Shown: positions 1 through 9,788, numbered from the stretch's first letter. The stretch: DNA of 37,962 bases from an uncultured Gammaproteobacteria bacterium (GCA_945787155.1 CALZHD010000046.1:1-37962), one strand, 5' to 3'. Numbers and translations: made by a program. Notes: a model not told the origin generated them from the letters alone.

Positions 1-1044
1 AGCCGCCATAAACATCGCTGCCTTGGCGAGGGCGTGAGAAAGAGCCAGGTAAGCAACCGCACTCCAGGCCATTGCACCTGAGGCGGCGGCAAGCGGAAAT
101 GCCAAAAACAGATAGCCAATCTGAGCAACCGTAGAGTAGGCGATAAGTAGCTTGAGTCGAGTCTGGCGCAACGCCTGCACGGAGCCCCACAGGATGGCTG
201 TGGCACCGAGCAGGCCGAGTAATGTGTCAACGCCTTTGCCATCTACCAGCGGGGCGAAGATCTCCAGCCACAGCCGCGCCAGGATATAGAAAGAGGCCTT
301 TACCACTATCGCAGAGAGCAATGCGCTGACGGGTGCAGGCGCGCTCGCATGCGCGGGGGGCAGCCAGAAATGGAGAGGGAACAGTGCTGTCTTGAGCATC
401 AGCCCGGCTGCCATCAGTCCCAGCGCCGCAAATAGCGAGGGTGAAGGCGCGATCCGCTCGGCCAGTAGCGTAATGTCCACCGTGCCAAAGCCGTGATACA
501 GCAGCGCGACACCTGCCAGATAGGCAAGCGATCCTAGTAGCGTCGCCAGTAGATAGCGCATCGCCCCGCCGAGTGCAGCTCTGCTGCCGGTCAACGCCGC
601 CAGTGCGACCGCTGCCAGCCCCATCAATTCCAGCGTTACGTAGAGGTTGAAAATATCCGCCGAAAGAAACAATGCGTTCAATGCCGCCAGCAGGATCAAC
701 CAGATCGGCCAGAACCTGGCGGCGTCCTCGCGCTCGAAATAACCCGCTGAATATACACTAACAGCGAACGCCACCAGCGCGGTGGCCAGCAGCATCAACA
801 GACTCAGGCCATCCGCATATAGATCAATGCCCAGTGGCGCCCCCCAGCCGCCCACAGTATGTCGATAGGGACCCACTTCGAGCATCTGTCTGCTTAGGCC
901 TGCAACCGACAGGAGGATGAGAAAGGCCGTCGCCTGGCCCACTATCTTTGCGGTCCGCGGCCACAGGAAGCAAAACATACCCGCCACTAACGGTAGCAGG
1001 ATCAGGATGATTGCCCAGGGAATAGCTGAAATTGCGCTGTCCAC
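1..1044 (-). CDS. mnhD: Na+/H+ antiporter Mrp/Mnh subunit D-like (NuoN/NuoM family), partial, 3' end beyond left edge of window
   Basis: Minus-strand reading from GTG at 1044: VDSAISAIPWAIILILLPLVAGMFCFLWP...LFLSADIFNLYVTLELMGLAAVALAAL...LKTALFPLHFWLPPAHASAPAPVSALLSAIVVKASFYILARLW, classic proton-conducting antiporter motif. Open to window edge; follows mnhC. Confidence 0.9.
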   Translation of the reverse strand, partial: MDSAISAIPWAIILILLPLVAGMFCFLWPRTAKIVGQATAFLILLSVAGLSRQMLEVGPYRHTVGGWGAPLGIDLYADGLSLLMLLATALVAFAVSVYSAGYFEREDAARFWPIWLILLAALNALFLSADIFNLYVTLELMGLAAVALAALTGSRAALGGAMRYLLATLLGSLAYLAGVALLYHGFGTVDITLLAERIAPSPSLFAALGLMAAGLMLKTALFPLHFWLPPAHASAPAPVSALLSAIVVKASFYILARLWLEIFAPLVDGKGVDTLLGLLGATAILWGSVQALRQTRLKLLIAYSTVAQIGYLFLAFPLAAASGAMAWSAVAYLALSHALAKAAMFMAA

Positions 1045-1049
1045 GTTTG

Positions 1050-1358
1050 CTATTCGTCTTCCTTATCGGGCAGCTCAGCGCATCCGGTTTGCGCGCTTAA
1101 TTTCAGCATCAAGGTGAGCGCGAGTGCGGTGGCCGAGACCGCCACCACAATGCCGGTGATGACCATTGCGTGGGGTACCGGATCCGGCAGCGCAGTCCCG
1201 GTACGCTGCGCCAATGCTACTAGCAGCAGGAAGATCCCACTGCCCATGACATTGATCGCCAGAATCTTACGCAGTAGATGTGCGTGAACAATCAGCGCGT
1301 ATAAACCCAGGGAGATAAGCCCCACACTGACTAAAGCGTAGAGGTGTGCGATGCTCAT
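1050..1358 (-). CDS. mnhC: Mrp/Mnh antiporter subunit C (NuoK-like)
   Basis: 102 aa, three TM segments, NuoK/MnhC-like (GLISLGLYALIVHAHLLRKILAINVMGSGIFLLLVALAQR...PVPHAMVITGIVVAVSATALAL); 4-bp overlap with upstream gene. Confidence 0.92.
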   Translation of the reverse strand: MSIAHLYALVSVGLISLGLYALIVHAHLLRKILAINVMGSGIFLLLVALAQRTGTALPDPVPHAMVITGIVVAVSATALALTLMLKLSAQTGCAELPDKEDE

Positions 1359-2320
1359 GAGTGCTCCTTATCAGTGTGACGGCGGCCACCCAGAAAGAGT
1401 GCGGCGAGGGTCGCGCCGATGGAGAGCATCGCCGTCGTTTCAAGCAGCAGGATCAGTTTGCCTGCATGCTCGGGGGGGAGTTTTAGCAACGCGTCTTCAA
1501 TCAACATAGTGACGACAGCTATGACTAGGAATGTTGCTGGTCCTAGCACCAGTATGAGTCGTAACGGCAGGGCCATGAGTGCGGCGCGGGGGTGCCGACC
1601 TATCAGTAGCAGCAGTACGCCTGCCGCCGCCAGTACCGATCCTGCCTGAAATGCACCGCCGGGCGCATGGGCACCTACCCATAGGAGATAAGCCGCGGTC
1701 AGGATCAGCACCGGTACCAGCAGACGCGTCAGTGTCTCTAGCACCAATGGCGCTGGCGTGGCGGCCTGCTGTGGCACCGTTCCACCAAGCGACCACACAC
1801 CCAGCAGTGCTAGTAATAGTACAATCAACTCCAGCAGGGTGTCATATCCCCGAAAGTTGAGTAGCACGGCAGTTACCGGGTTGCTGACCCCACTGGCCTC
1901 GAGATGTGTGGCAACCGCTGTGCTCAGTCCAGGTGCATCCGGCGGAAAAGAGAGAATGATATACCCAAGCCCCGTAGCTATCAGTGGTAGCACTATCAGT
2001 AACAACCACTGCAGCGGCCGGATACCTCGTTCCTCCTTTTCCGTTGCGCCTGCCGCATCGCCGTTGGTCTCTATGGATTGCAGTTGTGCTAGTGCTACCA
2101 TCAGCAGAGCACCGGTTAGCCCGGCGCCAATGGCCGCTTCGGCCAATGCAACGTCCGGTGCCTCAAGCCGTACCCAGGCCAGCGCCATCAACAAACCAAA
2201 GGCGACGAATAATACGATGGCCTTGAATAAATTCGGGCAGGCCAGACATCGCCAGGCCAGCCACAATAATCCTAGCCCCAGCAGGCTATCGAGCATCCAT
2301 GCCACCATCATTGTTTCCAT
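1355..2320 (-). CDS. mnhB: Fused DUF4040 (MnhA C-terminal/MbhD-like) + MnhB domain protein
   Basis: 321 aa; N-terminal DUF4040-like (ALAWVRLEAPDVALAEAAIGAGLTGALLMVAL), C-terminal MnhB-like (TRLLVPVLILTAAYLLWVGAHAPGGAFQAGSVLAAAGVLLLL). Confidence 0.88.
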   Translation of the reverse strand: METMMVAWMLDSLLGLGLLWLAWRCLACPNLFKAIVLFVAFGLLMALAWVRLEAPDVALAEAAIGAGLTGALLMVALAQLQSIETNGDAAGATEKEERGIRPLQWLLLIVLPLIATGLGYIILSFPPDAPGLSTAVATHLEASGVSNPVTAVLLNFRGYDTLLELIVLLLALLGVWSLGGTVPQQAATPAPLVLETLTRLLVPVLILTAAYLLWVGAHAPGGAFQAGSVLAAAGVLLLLIGRHPRAALMALPLRLILVLGPATFLVIAVVTMLIEDALLKLPPEHAGKLILLLETTAMLSIGATLAALFLGGRRHTDKEHS

Positions 2321-2607
2321 GGCCGGACCCCTCTGCGCAGCGCCCCTCTGGCGACCAGGTGAGCAACGCTGGCGCCGGCGAGCATCACCAGCAGCCAGAT
2401 CAGCAACAATTTACCTACCGCGGTCCATGATTCCGCCTGTATTGCGAGTGCCACTACCATCAGTCCCAGGCCTACGTTGTCGGCTTTGGTCAAGGCATGA
2501 AGGCGGGTGTATACATCCGGGAAGCGCAGCAGTCCCACGGTACCCGCAAAAAAGAAGATCGCGCCGGCGAGTAGCAGTGCTGCAGTGAGGTAATCAATCA
2601 ACGTCAC
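2308..2607 (-). CDS. mnhG: Mrp/Mnh antiporter subunit G
   Basis: From GTG at 2607: VTLIDYLTAALLLAGAIFFFAGTVGLLRFPDVYTRLHALTKADNVGLGLMVVAL, canonical MnhG/PhaG FPDxYxRLHA motif. The track ORF 2308..2820 is this gene with a non-native 5' extension. Confidence 0.9.
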   Translation of the reverse strand: MTLIDYLTAALLLAGAIFFFAGTVGLLRFPDVYTRLHALTKADNVGLGLMVVALAIQAESWTAVGKLLLIWLLVMLAGASVAHLVARGALRRGVRPWKQ

Positions 2608-2884
2608 GTTCTGTTTCCTGTGGCTGTTCCTGCTCAGGCCAGGCGCGCTGCACGAAGGCCACCGCAGTGACGGCAGCGAGCAGTGCAAACACCAGTGCCA
2701 CATCGCGCAGGGCCGCGTTTCCGCTGGCCTGCGACAGCAGTAGTAGAACGGCGACCGCAGTGGTGCCAAACAACTGTGCGGCCAGCATGCGATCAGCAGC
2801 GGTTGGGCCGCGCAGCACACGCCACATCCCCGCGCCGAGGGTCAGCAATAAAAATAGCGCCAGTGTAAGGTAAAGGGTCTGCAC
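2594..2884 (-). CDS. mnhF: Mrp/Mnh antiporter subunit F
   Basis: 96 aa, MWRVLRGPTAADRMLAAQLFGTTAVAVLLLL, typical MnhF RGPTxxDR motif; overlaps mnhG start. Confidence 0.9.
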   Translation of the reverse strand: MQTLYLTLALFLLLTLGAGMWRVLRGPTAADRMLAAQLFGTTAVAVLLLLSQASGNAALRDVALVFALLAAVTAVAFVQRAWPEQEQPQETERDVD

Positions 2885-2999
2885 AGGATTCAGCCCATCA
2901 GGAGTAGTGTGGCGGCGTGCTTTAGCATCGGCGCAACGGTCATTCCTGTCTCCATGATAGAAAGCATATTTCTGACGCTCTTCATTTTACGCACCTCTA

Positions 3000-3476
3000 T
3001 TAAAAAGTCTTCAGTGACGTACCGAACAGTCGTGCCACACGCTGTTCCACCGCTTCAAGCTCCGCCAGGAATCCTCCCCGACTGTCCAGCACATGCACTT
3101 TCAAACAGTTGGTACACAGTTCGGCACTTAATGTACCCGGTAGCAGACTGACCGTGTTGGCCATGAACACCTGCGGCATCCCCGCTGGTAGCCGCAGTGG
3201 ATATTCAAATAGTGCCGGGGCGATGGGCATACGGGGGTCGATGGCACGCCGGGCGACATCGACCCCTCCCAGTAGGGAGCGCAGTAGAAAAAAGGGTACA
3301 AATATTAGAAACTCGTGCCAGACCAGATTTGAAGAGGGGAGTAGGGCGATGTTAATGATAAGCGCTAGTGCGACTGCCGGCACGCCAATCCACCAGGATG
3401 CCGTATCGCCATCGGTGAGTAGCCACCAGATGAGTGAAAATAATATCCCTCTCAATAAAATAGATAAGCCGCTCAC
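3000..3476 (-). CDS. mnhE: Mrp/Mnh antiporter subunit E
   Basis: 158 aa, PFFLLRSLLGGVDVARRAIDPRMPIAPALFEYPLRLP...NTVSLLPGTLSAEL, typical MnhE. Confidence 0.92.
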   Translation of the reverse strand: MSGLSILLRGILFSLIWWLLTDGDTASWWIGVPAVALALIINIALLPSSNLVWHEFLIFVPFFLLRSLLGGVDVARRAIDPRMPIAPALFEYPLRLPAGMPQVFMANTVSLLPGTLSAELCTNCLKVHVLDSRGGFLAELEAVEQRVARLFGTSLKTF

Positions 3477-3710
3477 GTGCCAGTGCCTGATTGACTATTG
3501 AGGAAAATATGGCTCATCCTAGTGACGCCTAGCTGCACTACACTAGCATGTGCTGGATTAAGCAACTTGTTGGAATACCATGCGGTAGTCAGGGCTTCGC
3601 TGTTGATTGATGTTGAATCTCTCATGTTGATCCACCTCGCGAACGCAGTGCGCTCTTAATGTACCGATAATTTTAAAAGCGACACCTGATTTACTATCAG
3701 TATACGGCAA

Positions 3711-4908
3711 TCAAATGGCACCATTTTTGCGAACAGTCGATACCGCCTGGCGGGCGATCTCAAGTTCCTCGTTGGCTGGAATCACTAACACTGCTACTGC
3801 GCTGTTATTATCGCTGATGTCAATGATGTCAGTCTCACCTGGCGAGTTTTTTTGTTGTTTGAGTGAGACACCAAATATGGACAATTTGTCACAAATTAAT
3901 TGCCGTACAAGCGGATCATTTTCACCAATGCCGCCGGTAAAGACCAGCGCATCCAGTCTGCCAAGGATGGCGCAATAGGCACCGATATATTTACATATTC
4001 GATAACAGTACATTTCAATGGCAAGACGCGCCTGCTCATCACCTATGTTCGCCAGCTGGTGTACTTCGCGCATGTCACTGACGCCACACAGCCCCTTCAT
4101 CCCGCTGTCATGGTTCAACAGGGTTTCGATTTCATCAAGCGTCATGCCCAGATTTCTGGCAAGGTAGAAATGCACAGACGGTGCCCATGATGAGTCCTTC
4201 CAGTGGTGTCATGCCCATCGAGGTGTCGATGCAGACGCCATCGCGGATAGCTGCTGCGCTAGCGCCGTTGCCCAGGTGTAGCGTAATAAGCCGCAACGAT
4301 GCCAGCGGTTGTTGCAGATATCTGGCCGCCTGACTGGCGACATGTTGATGTGAGGTGCCGTGAAAACCGTAGCGGCGCACATGGTGATCCCGGTACAGCT
4401 TATCCGGCAGCGCATAGCGATTGGCATGAGGTGGTAGCGTTCGAAAGAAAGCCGTGTCGAACACGGCCACCTGTGGCACTTGTGGGTAGAGTCGACACAT
4501 TGCCTCGATGCCGGCCAGATTTGCCGGATTGTGTAACGGCGCCAGCGGACTTATTTCTCGTATAGCTTCAATTACGTCTTCGTTGATGAGCGTTGGTGTC
4601 TGGAAAGTATCGCCGCCATGAACGACGCGATGGCCGATGGCGTATAGTGATTGCATCCAGTCGATAGCGTTACTGCTACTCTGTAAAAAAGCAATAATCT
4701 GTTGAAGGCCTGTTATGTGATCGGCAATAGGGGTATGTTCCTGCTGCTCTTCTACTTCATTGGTAGCAGTATGGATGCGATAAACACTGCTGCTGTCAGT
4801 TTTACCAATACATTCCAGTGAGCCCGATGCCAGCAATGTTTCTGCTGTCATGTCATAGAGGCGGAACTTGATGGAAGAGCTGCCCGTGTTGATGATGAGT
4901 ACGTGCAT
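3711..4908 (-). pseudogene. ackA: Acetate kinase, disrupted by frameshifting internal deletion (~20 nt) near 4182
   Basis: N-part ORF 4135..4908 (MHVLIINTGSSSIKFRLYD...YGFHGTSHQHVA...IDTSMGMTPLEGLIMGT) and C-part ORF 3711..4175 ((PSV)HFYLARNLGMTLDEIETLLNHDSG...VFTGGIGENDPLVR) lie in different frames; the TRxGDxD part of the conserved MGTRxGDxDP motif is missing at the junction. Confidence 0.9.
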
Positions 4909-5029
4909 GATGTTAAGTCGTATATTAGAAAAAAATAAAGCTGGTATCGCTAACTGGCATTTATTGTTCTACCTGAGAACCTTCTGTGCTTTAAGTTGCG
5001 TTACGGATGAAATCGCGCATTAACCAGGT

Positions 5030-5515
5030 TCAATCTACTGACTGAAGAGTGGCTCGAAAAGTCATGTTATGACCAAATGGGCGGGATTCATTAATCACGT
5101 TTTTTGCGGGGAAATGATAGGTCTCGGTCGTCGTTGTGACGACTGGAGCAAGATCCTTACATTCATTTTTAGATAATGCCTGGATTTCTGTCAAACGTGA
5201 TTGCACAGCATTGTGGACGACAGTGAGCACGATATTCTCTTCTTTCAGCTGGTGTGTCACACTTAATCCATGGAAGTAATCTACCGTAGAGTACAATTTT
5301 TTATTGCCAGATTCCCGTGGGTTGCAACGTAACTTAAGGTAGCTACGTTTTAGGCCTTTATTCCATGTATGGGGTTTCCGAGAAATGTGGTCACTTCCCT
5401 GTTCGAGCTTGTTCGCACCACTAGAAAGTTCGAATGTCAGCAGAAATCGGTCTGTGGCGTAGGCAACGGTTCCCGTGGTTAATAGAATGCTAAGAATAAC
5501 AAATCGTATGATCAT
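5030..5515 (-). CDS. Hypothetical secreted/periplasmic protein
   Basis: 161 aa with signal-peptide-like N-terminus MIIRFVILSILLTTGTVAYATD; no family recognised. Confidence 0.65.
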   Translation of the reverse strand: MIIRFVILSILLTTGTVAYATDRFLLTFELSSGANKLEQGSDHISRKPHTWNKGLKRSYLKLRCNPRESGNKKLYSTVDYFHGLSVTHQLKEENIVLTVVHNAVQSRLTEIQALSKNECKDLAPVVTTTTETYHFPAKNVINESRPFGHNMTFRATLQSVD

Positions 5516-5621
5516 TTTTAAGGCTCCTTAAGTTTGCCTGTTTTTAGTGCCGACAGTTGCATCGATGAAGGATTGCTTGTCAATCTGAAAACTTATGGCG
5601 TTTATTTCTCAGTATTAGTGC

Positions 5622-8339
5622 TTACGTACTGTGTTGTTTTAGTTTAGCGTGTTTACGCAGTAGAAATTTTTCTATCTCTACCAAAATCAGCACTGAAGAA
5701 GTGACCATGATAATGCGTAGCCAGGTATCAGCACTAATGGCAGTCGTCGCAAATAGTGCCTGCATCGGCTCCAGGTAGGTGAAACCCAGTTGGAACAGTA
5801 TCAGCAAAGCGATGGCATACAGCACATAACGATTGCCTGTCAGTCCTTGATAAGTTAATGAAGGCGCCAGCAGATAGCGCACGCTGAACAGATAGAATAT
5901 TTCAAACATCACCAGGGTATTGACGGCCACGGTACGTGCCACCTCGATGGAGGCACCGTGTTCCCGTTCCCACAGGAACAGGCCGAAGGTACCAGTAACG
6001 ATAATCAACGATACGAAGATAATACGCCAGATCAGAAAACCGGAGAGGATGGGTTCTTCTGGATTTCTTGGTGAGCGTTGCATGACGTTACGTTCAGCTG
6101 GCTCGAACGCCAGCGTCAGTGCCAGGGTCACTGCGGTGATCATGTTGACCCACAGGATCTGGGCGGGGGTAATGGGTAACATGCGGCCCATCACAATAGC
6201 TGCGATGATGGTGAGTGCCTCGCCACCATTAGTGGGTAGTATAAACAGAATGGATTTCTTTAGATTGTCGTAGACAGTACGGCCTTCTTCGACAGCATGG
6301 GCAATGGAGGCGAAGTTGTCATCGGTCAGCACCATCTCTGCCGACTCTTTAGCCACTTCAGTGCCTTTAAGCCCCATGGCGACGCCGACGTCGGCGCGCT
6401 TTAGTGCCGGTGCATCATTGACGCCATCGCCTGTCATGGATACCACTTCACCGGCGGCCTGTAGTGCGGTCACCAGCCGCAGTTTCTGTTCTGGTGAGAC
6501 GCGCGCAAATATGTCGGCGCGTTGTACCGCCTGTTGTAATTGTTGGTCATTATATTGATCCAGCTCGATACCGCTGATCACCGTGACGCCATCACCAATG
6601 CCCATCTGAGCACCGATAGCACAGGCGGTGATGGCATGATCACCTGTGATCATCTTGACGCGGATGCCGGCCGACTGGCAAGTATGCACAGCCGCTGTCG
6701 CTTCTTCACGAGGCGGATCGATGATGCCCACGATGCCTAACAGGGTTAGCCCGTTTTCAACATCACTGAAACTTAAAGATTGTTGTACGGAAGTGGCCGG
6801 TTTGAAGGCAATGGCTAGCAACCGTTGGCCGCGGCCAGCCATGGCCGCCATACTGGCTTCCCAATAGGTCTGGTCCAGGGGCGCATCTTCACCCCGCATG
6901 CGCTGCTGGTGGCACATTTCGAGTACTCGTTCCGGTGCGCCTTTGAGATAGATAAATCCATGGCTGGCGTGATCATGATGTAGCGTTGCCATGAAGCGAT
7001 GTTGGGACTCGAAGGGGATGGCATCGGTGCGTGGAAACTGAGTCTGGTAATAATGATGCTCCAGGCCGGCTTTTACTGCCAGTGTCACCAGCGCGCCTTC
7101 GGTTGGATCGCCCTGCATCTGCCACTGTCCGTTGACTTCTGATAGTGATGCGTCGTTGCACAGCAGTGCCGCCTGGGCAACTTCTCGTAGTAGCGGAAAG
7201 GCCTCTGGCAAGACATCGTCGCCGTTGAGGCTGAAGGTGCCGTGGGGATCATAACCGACACCGCTAACCTCACAGATTCCGGCACCGGTGGCGATGGTCT
7301 GCACGGTCATTTCGTTGCGGGTAAGGGTGCCCGTCTTGTCCGAACAGATGACGGTCACCGAGCCTAAAGTCTCCACTGCCGGCAGGCGTCGGATGATGGC
7401 GTGCTTCCTCGCCATGCGCTGCACACCGATGGCGAGGGTGATGGTCATAATGGCGGGCAGCCCTTCCGGGATACCAGCCACTGTCAGGCCGACGGCGGCG
7501 AGAAACATTTCTCCGGTGGAGTAGTCCTGTAATAGCACACCATAGGCAAAGGTAATGGCAGCGATAATGCCGATGGTGATGGTGAGCCACTTAGCAAATA
7601 TTGCCATTTGTCGCAGCAGTGGGGTGGTCAGCGTCTCTACCTGACTCAACATGCCGCTGATGCGACCAATTTCGGTGTCATCACCAGTCGCTACTACTAC
7701 CCCATGACCCTGTCCGTATGTGACCAGGGTGCCAGAGTAGGCGAGGCCCTTGCGGTCGCCGATGCTGGCCTGTAATGACACTGACTGGGTGGATTTTTCT
7801 GCTGGCACCGATTCGCCTGTGAGCATCGCCTCCTCGATACGCAGTTCACGGCTCTTGAACAGACGCAGGTCTGCTGGGACCTTGTCGCCAGACTGGATGA
7901 GCACAACATCACCAGGGACTAACTGGTCTGCTGTCATGCTGATAAACTTGCCGTCGCGTTTTACCATCGCCTGCTGGGAGAGCATGTTACGTATGGCATC
8001 CAGTGCCTTTTCTGCCTTGCCTTCCTGGATGAAGCCGATAATGGCATTAATCACCACCACGCCGATGATGACGCCACTATCAACCCAGTGCCCTAACAGG
8101 GCAGTTACGACGCCAGCTCCCAACAATACATAAATAAGGACATTGTGGAACTGCGTCATAAAACGTGCCAGCGGCCCCTTTTTTATCGCCGGTCTAAGTC
8201 GATTGGGGCCATATTTTTGCAGACGTTGCACGGCATCCTGCTGTGACAGGCCATTCACTGATGAAGAGAGCCTGGAGAACGCGGAATTTATGTCAAGTGC
8301 ATACCAGGGCGATGGATTAGTGGTAGGTTTGTCAGTCAT
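5622..8339 (-). CDS. Cation-transporting P-type ATPase (P2-type, Ca2+-ATPase-like)
   Basis: 905 aa; DKTGTLTRNEMTVQ phosphorylation motif, AGIPEGLPAIMTITLAIGVQRMA, LTGESVPAEKS, MTGDGVNDAPALKRADVGVAMG, N-terminal cation ATPase domain. Confidence 0.95.
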   Translation of the reverse strand: MTDKPTTNPSPWYALDINSAFSRLSSSVNGLSQQDAVQRLQKYGPNRLRPAIKKGPLARFMTQFHNVLIYVLLGAGVVTALLGHWVDSGVIIGVVVINAIIGFIQEGKAEKALDAIRNMLSQQAMVKRDGKFISMTADQLVPGDVVLIQSGDKVPADLRLFKSRELRIEEAMLTGESVPAEKSTQSVSLQASIGDRKGLAYSGTLVTYGQGHGVVVATGDDTEIGRISGMLSQVETLTTPLLRQMAIFAKWLTITIGIIAAITFAYGVLLQDYSTGEMFLAAVGLTVAGIPEGLPAIMTITLAIGVQRMARKHAIIRRLPAVETLGSVTVICSDKTGTLTRNEMTVQTIATGAGICEVSGVGYDPHGTFSLNGDDVLPEAFPLLREVAQAALLCNDASLSEVNGQWQMQGDPTEGALVTLAVKAGLEHHYYQTQFPRTDAIPFESQHRFMATLHHDHASHGFIYLKGAPERVLEMCHQQRMRGEDAPLDQTYWEASMAAMAGRGQRLLAIAFKPATSVQQSLSFSDVENGLTLLGIVGIIDPPREEATAAVHTCQSAGIRVKMITGDHAITACAIGAQMGIGDGVTVISGIELDQYNDQQLQQAVQRADIFARVSPEQKLRLVTALQAAGEVVSMTGDGVNDAPALKRADVGVAMGLKGTEVAKESAEMVLTDDNFASIAHAVEEGRTVYDNLKKSILFILPTNGGEALTIIAAIVMGRMLPITPAQILWVNMITAVTLALTLAFEPAERNVMQRSPRNPEEPILSGFLIWRIIFVSLIIVTGTFGLFLWEREHGASIEVARTVAVNTLVMFEIFYLFSVRYLLAPSLTYQGLTGNRYVLYAIALLILFQLGFTYLEPMQALFATTAISADTWLRIIMVTSSVLILVEIEKFLLRKHAKLKQHST

Positions 8340-8385
8340 GTCGAATTTTCCCTAATATAATTTCATCTATACACAGTATTGCTTT

Positions 8386-8611
8386 TCATACAAGCAGCAT
8401 GTGAAAGCGCACCCACTCTCCTTCATCTATTTTGAAGGGCTCTATGCAAAAGATGTGTGAGCAGGAGGTTATAGCTCCGGTATCAATTTTGGCTTTGATC
8501 CGAAGCAGTTCCAACTCAGGCAGTAAAACCCATTCTCGCCAAGCAATCGTAATAGACGAAGAGGTTAATTTGGCAGCTATTTCTCGTGAGTGTGCTTTTC
8601 ATACGAGTGGA
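8386..8611 (-). pseudogene. Truncated RimK-associated retropepsin-like aspartic protease (RimB/ATP-dependent zinc protease-like) fragment
   Basis: Minus-strand in-frame translation SITIAWREWVLLPELELLRIKAKIDTGAITSCSHIFCIEPFKIDEGEWVRFHMLLV*; resembles the N-terminal ~55 aa (GWREWVxLPELxIxxIKAKxDTGAxTS) of the family, the remainder is absent. 5' boundary approximate. Confidence 0.7.
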
Positions 8612-8678
8612 TAACTTTATTTTCAGTGGGTGAACCCAATAATATATAAGACTCCGAATGATCAATATCAAAATCAAT

Positions 8679-8760
8679 CTAAAACCAGTTCTCGCGCTTA
8701 AAGTAGACGATCATGCCCGCTACAATAGCAATCATTATTCCCTGGACTTCCTTCAAAGCA
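8679..8760 (-). pseudogene. C-terminal fragment of an integral membrane protein (CorA-like TM tail possible)
   Basis: Minus-strand LKEVQGIMIAIVAGMIVYFKRENWF*, a single TM helix followed by a basic tail; abuts the IS3-like end at 8761. Confidence 0.35.
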
Positions 8761-8925
8761 GTGGACACCAATATAGTTTAAATTAAACTAAGTGAGGTGG
8801 TCCAATGGCAAAGCCAAAATTCCCAGAAGAATTCAAGCTAGAAGCAGTTGACAGAAGCGGCGCTCAAGGCTGAGCTGGAAGCCCATCTTGAAATCGAAGC
8901 GATCCGCATAGATAGGGGCTAAATT
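8761..8925 (+). mobile_element. IS3-family-like insertion sequence remnant (one end plus N-terminus of OrfA)
   Basis: tggacacc terminal sequence followed by ATG: MAKPKFPEEFKLEAVDRSGAQG*, resembling the start of IS3 OrfA; no full transposase follows. Confidence 0.5.
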
Positions 8926-9699
8926 TTGAATAACAGTAAAAAAACAAACATCCTGCTTGGCCTTGTTTCAGTGGTGCTCATCGCTGTTTTCTTTGTTGAC
9001 CCTATTCCGCAGGATCTTGAGTACCACCAGTTTTCGGATCAGAATACTTATTGGGGAATTCCTAACACCTGGAATGTGCTATCCAATATCCCTTTTATTG
9101 TGGTGGGGCTGTTTGGGCTTGTTGGTTTGAGGCATGTGAATCCTGTGGATGTTTCGGGGAGATATAAAACAGTGTCGCTGATATTTTTCATCGGTCTCAC
9201 CCTCACCGGGTTTGGCTCCGGTTATTATCATTTGGCACCTTCAAATGAGACCCTGATCTGGGATCGTCTGCCCATGACGATCGCCTTTATGGCCTTTTTC
9301 TCGTTTGTGTTATTGATGCATATTAGCGAGCGTATCGGAAGTATATTGCTATGGCCGCTGATTGTTGTCGGTGCCGGCTCGGTGTTTTACTGGGCATATA
9401 CTGAATCTATCGGTGTAGGGGATTTGCGTTTTTATGCAGTGATTCAGTTTCTTCCCATGCTCTTGATTCCGACTATCGTTTGTATCTTCCCCAGGGCGGC
9501 TTATAAGTCTGTATATGTTTGGGGTGTGATCGCCGTCTATATCGCGGCCAAGATTGGTGAGCACTTTGATGATCAGGTATATGTCCTGCTGGGTGTGAGT
9601 GGACACAGTCTCAAACATGTTGTTGCCGCCTTGTCCGGCATTGCATTTTTTTATGCTATCAGGAGTATTAATCCTGACCGCCTGACGAGAAAGAGGTGA
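8926..9699 (+). CDS. Ceramidase-family (alkaline ceramidase-like / CREST) integral membrane protein
   Basis: 257 aa, TTG start, multi-TM; FSDQNTYWGIPNTWNVLSNIPFIVVGLFGL, GFGSGYYHLAPSNETLIWDRLPMTIAFM, GVSGHSLKHVVAALSG with Ser/Asp/His pattern of the family. Confidence 0.8.
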   Translation: MNNSKKTNILLGLVSVVLIAVFFVDPIPQDLEYHQFSDQNTYWGIPNTWNVLSNIPFIVVGLFGLVGLRHVNPVDVSGRYKTVSLIFFIGLTLTGFGSGYYHLAPSNETLIWDRLPMTIAFMAFFSFVLLMHISERIGSILLWPLIVVGAGSVFYWAYTESIGVGDLRFYAVIQFLPMLLIPTIVCIFPRAAYKSVYVWGVIAVYIAAKIGEHFDDQVYVLLGVSGHSLKHVVAALSGIAFFYAIRSINPDRLTRKR

Positions 9700-9788
9700 T
9701 TATGATTAAAGGGTGACAGGCCGAACCTGCGCAGCATCATGTTTCCGAAATAGAAAGCACTTGTTTAAGGCCAAAAAAGCAAACGATA

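Noticed and set aside
1758-2588. 276-aa plus-strand ORF
   Set aside because: Antisense to clear mnhB/mnhG coding; Ser/Arg/Pro-rich composition typical of spurious antisense frames in GC-rich genes.
4135-4190. Programmed frameshift in ackA
   Set aside because: No slippery sequence, and conserved residues are physically missing, so a deletion explains it better than recoding.
7270-7590. 106-aa minus-strand His/Arg-rich ORF (MAHHHHRHYRCHY...)
   Set aside because: Out-of-frame reading of the P-type ATPase gene on the same strand; composition artefact, not a metal-binding protein.
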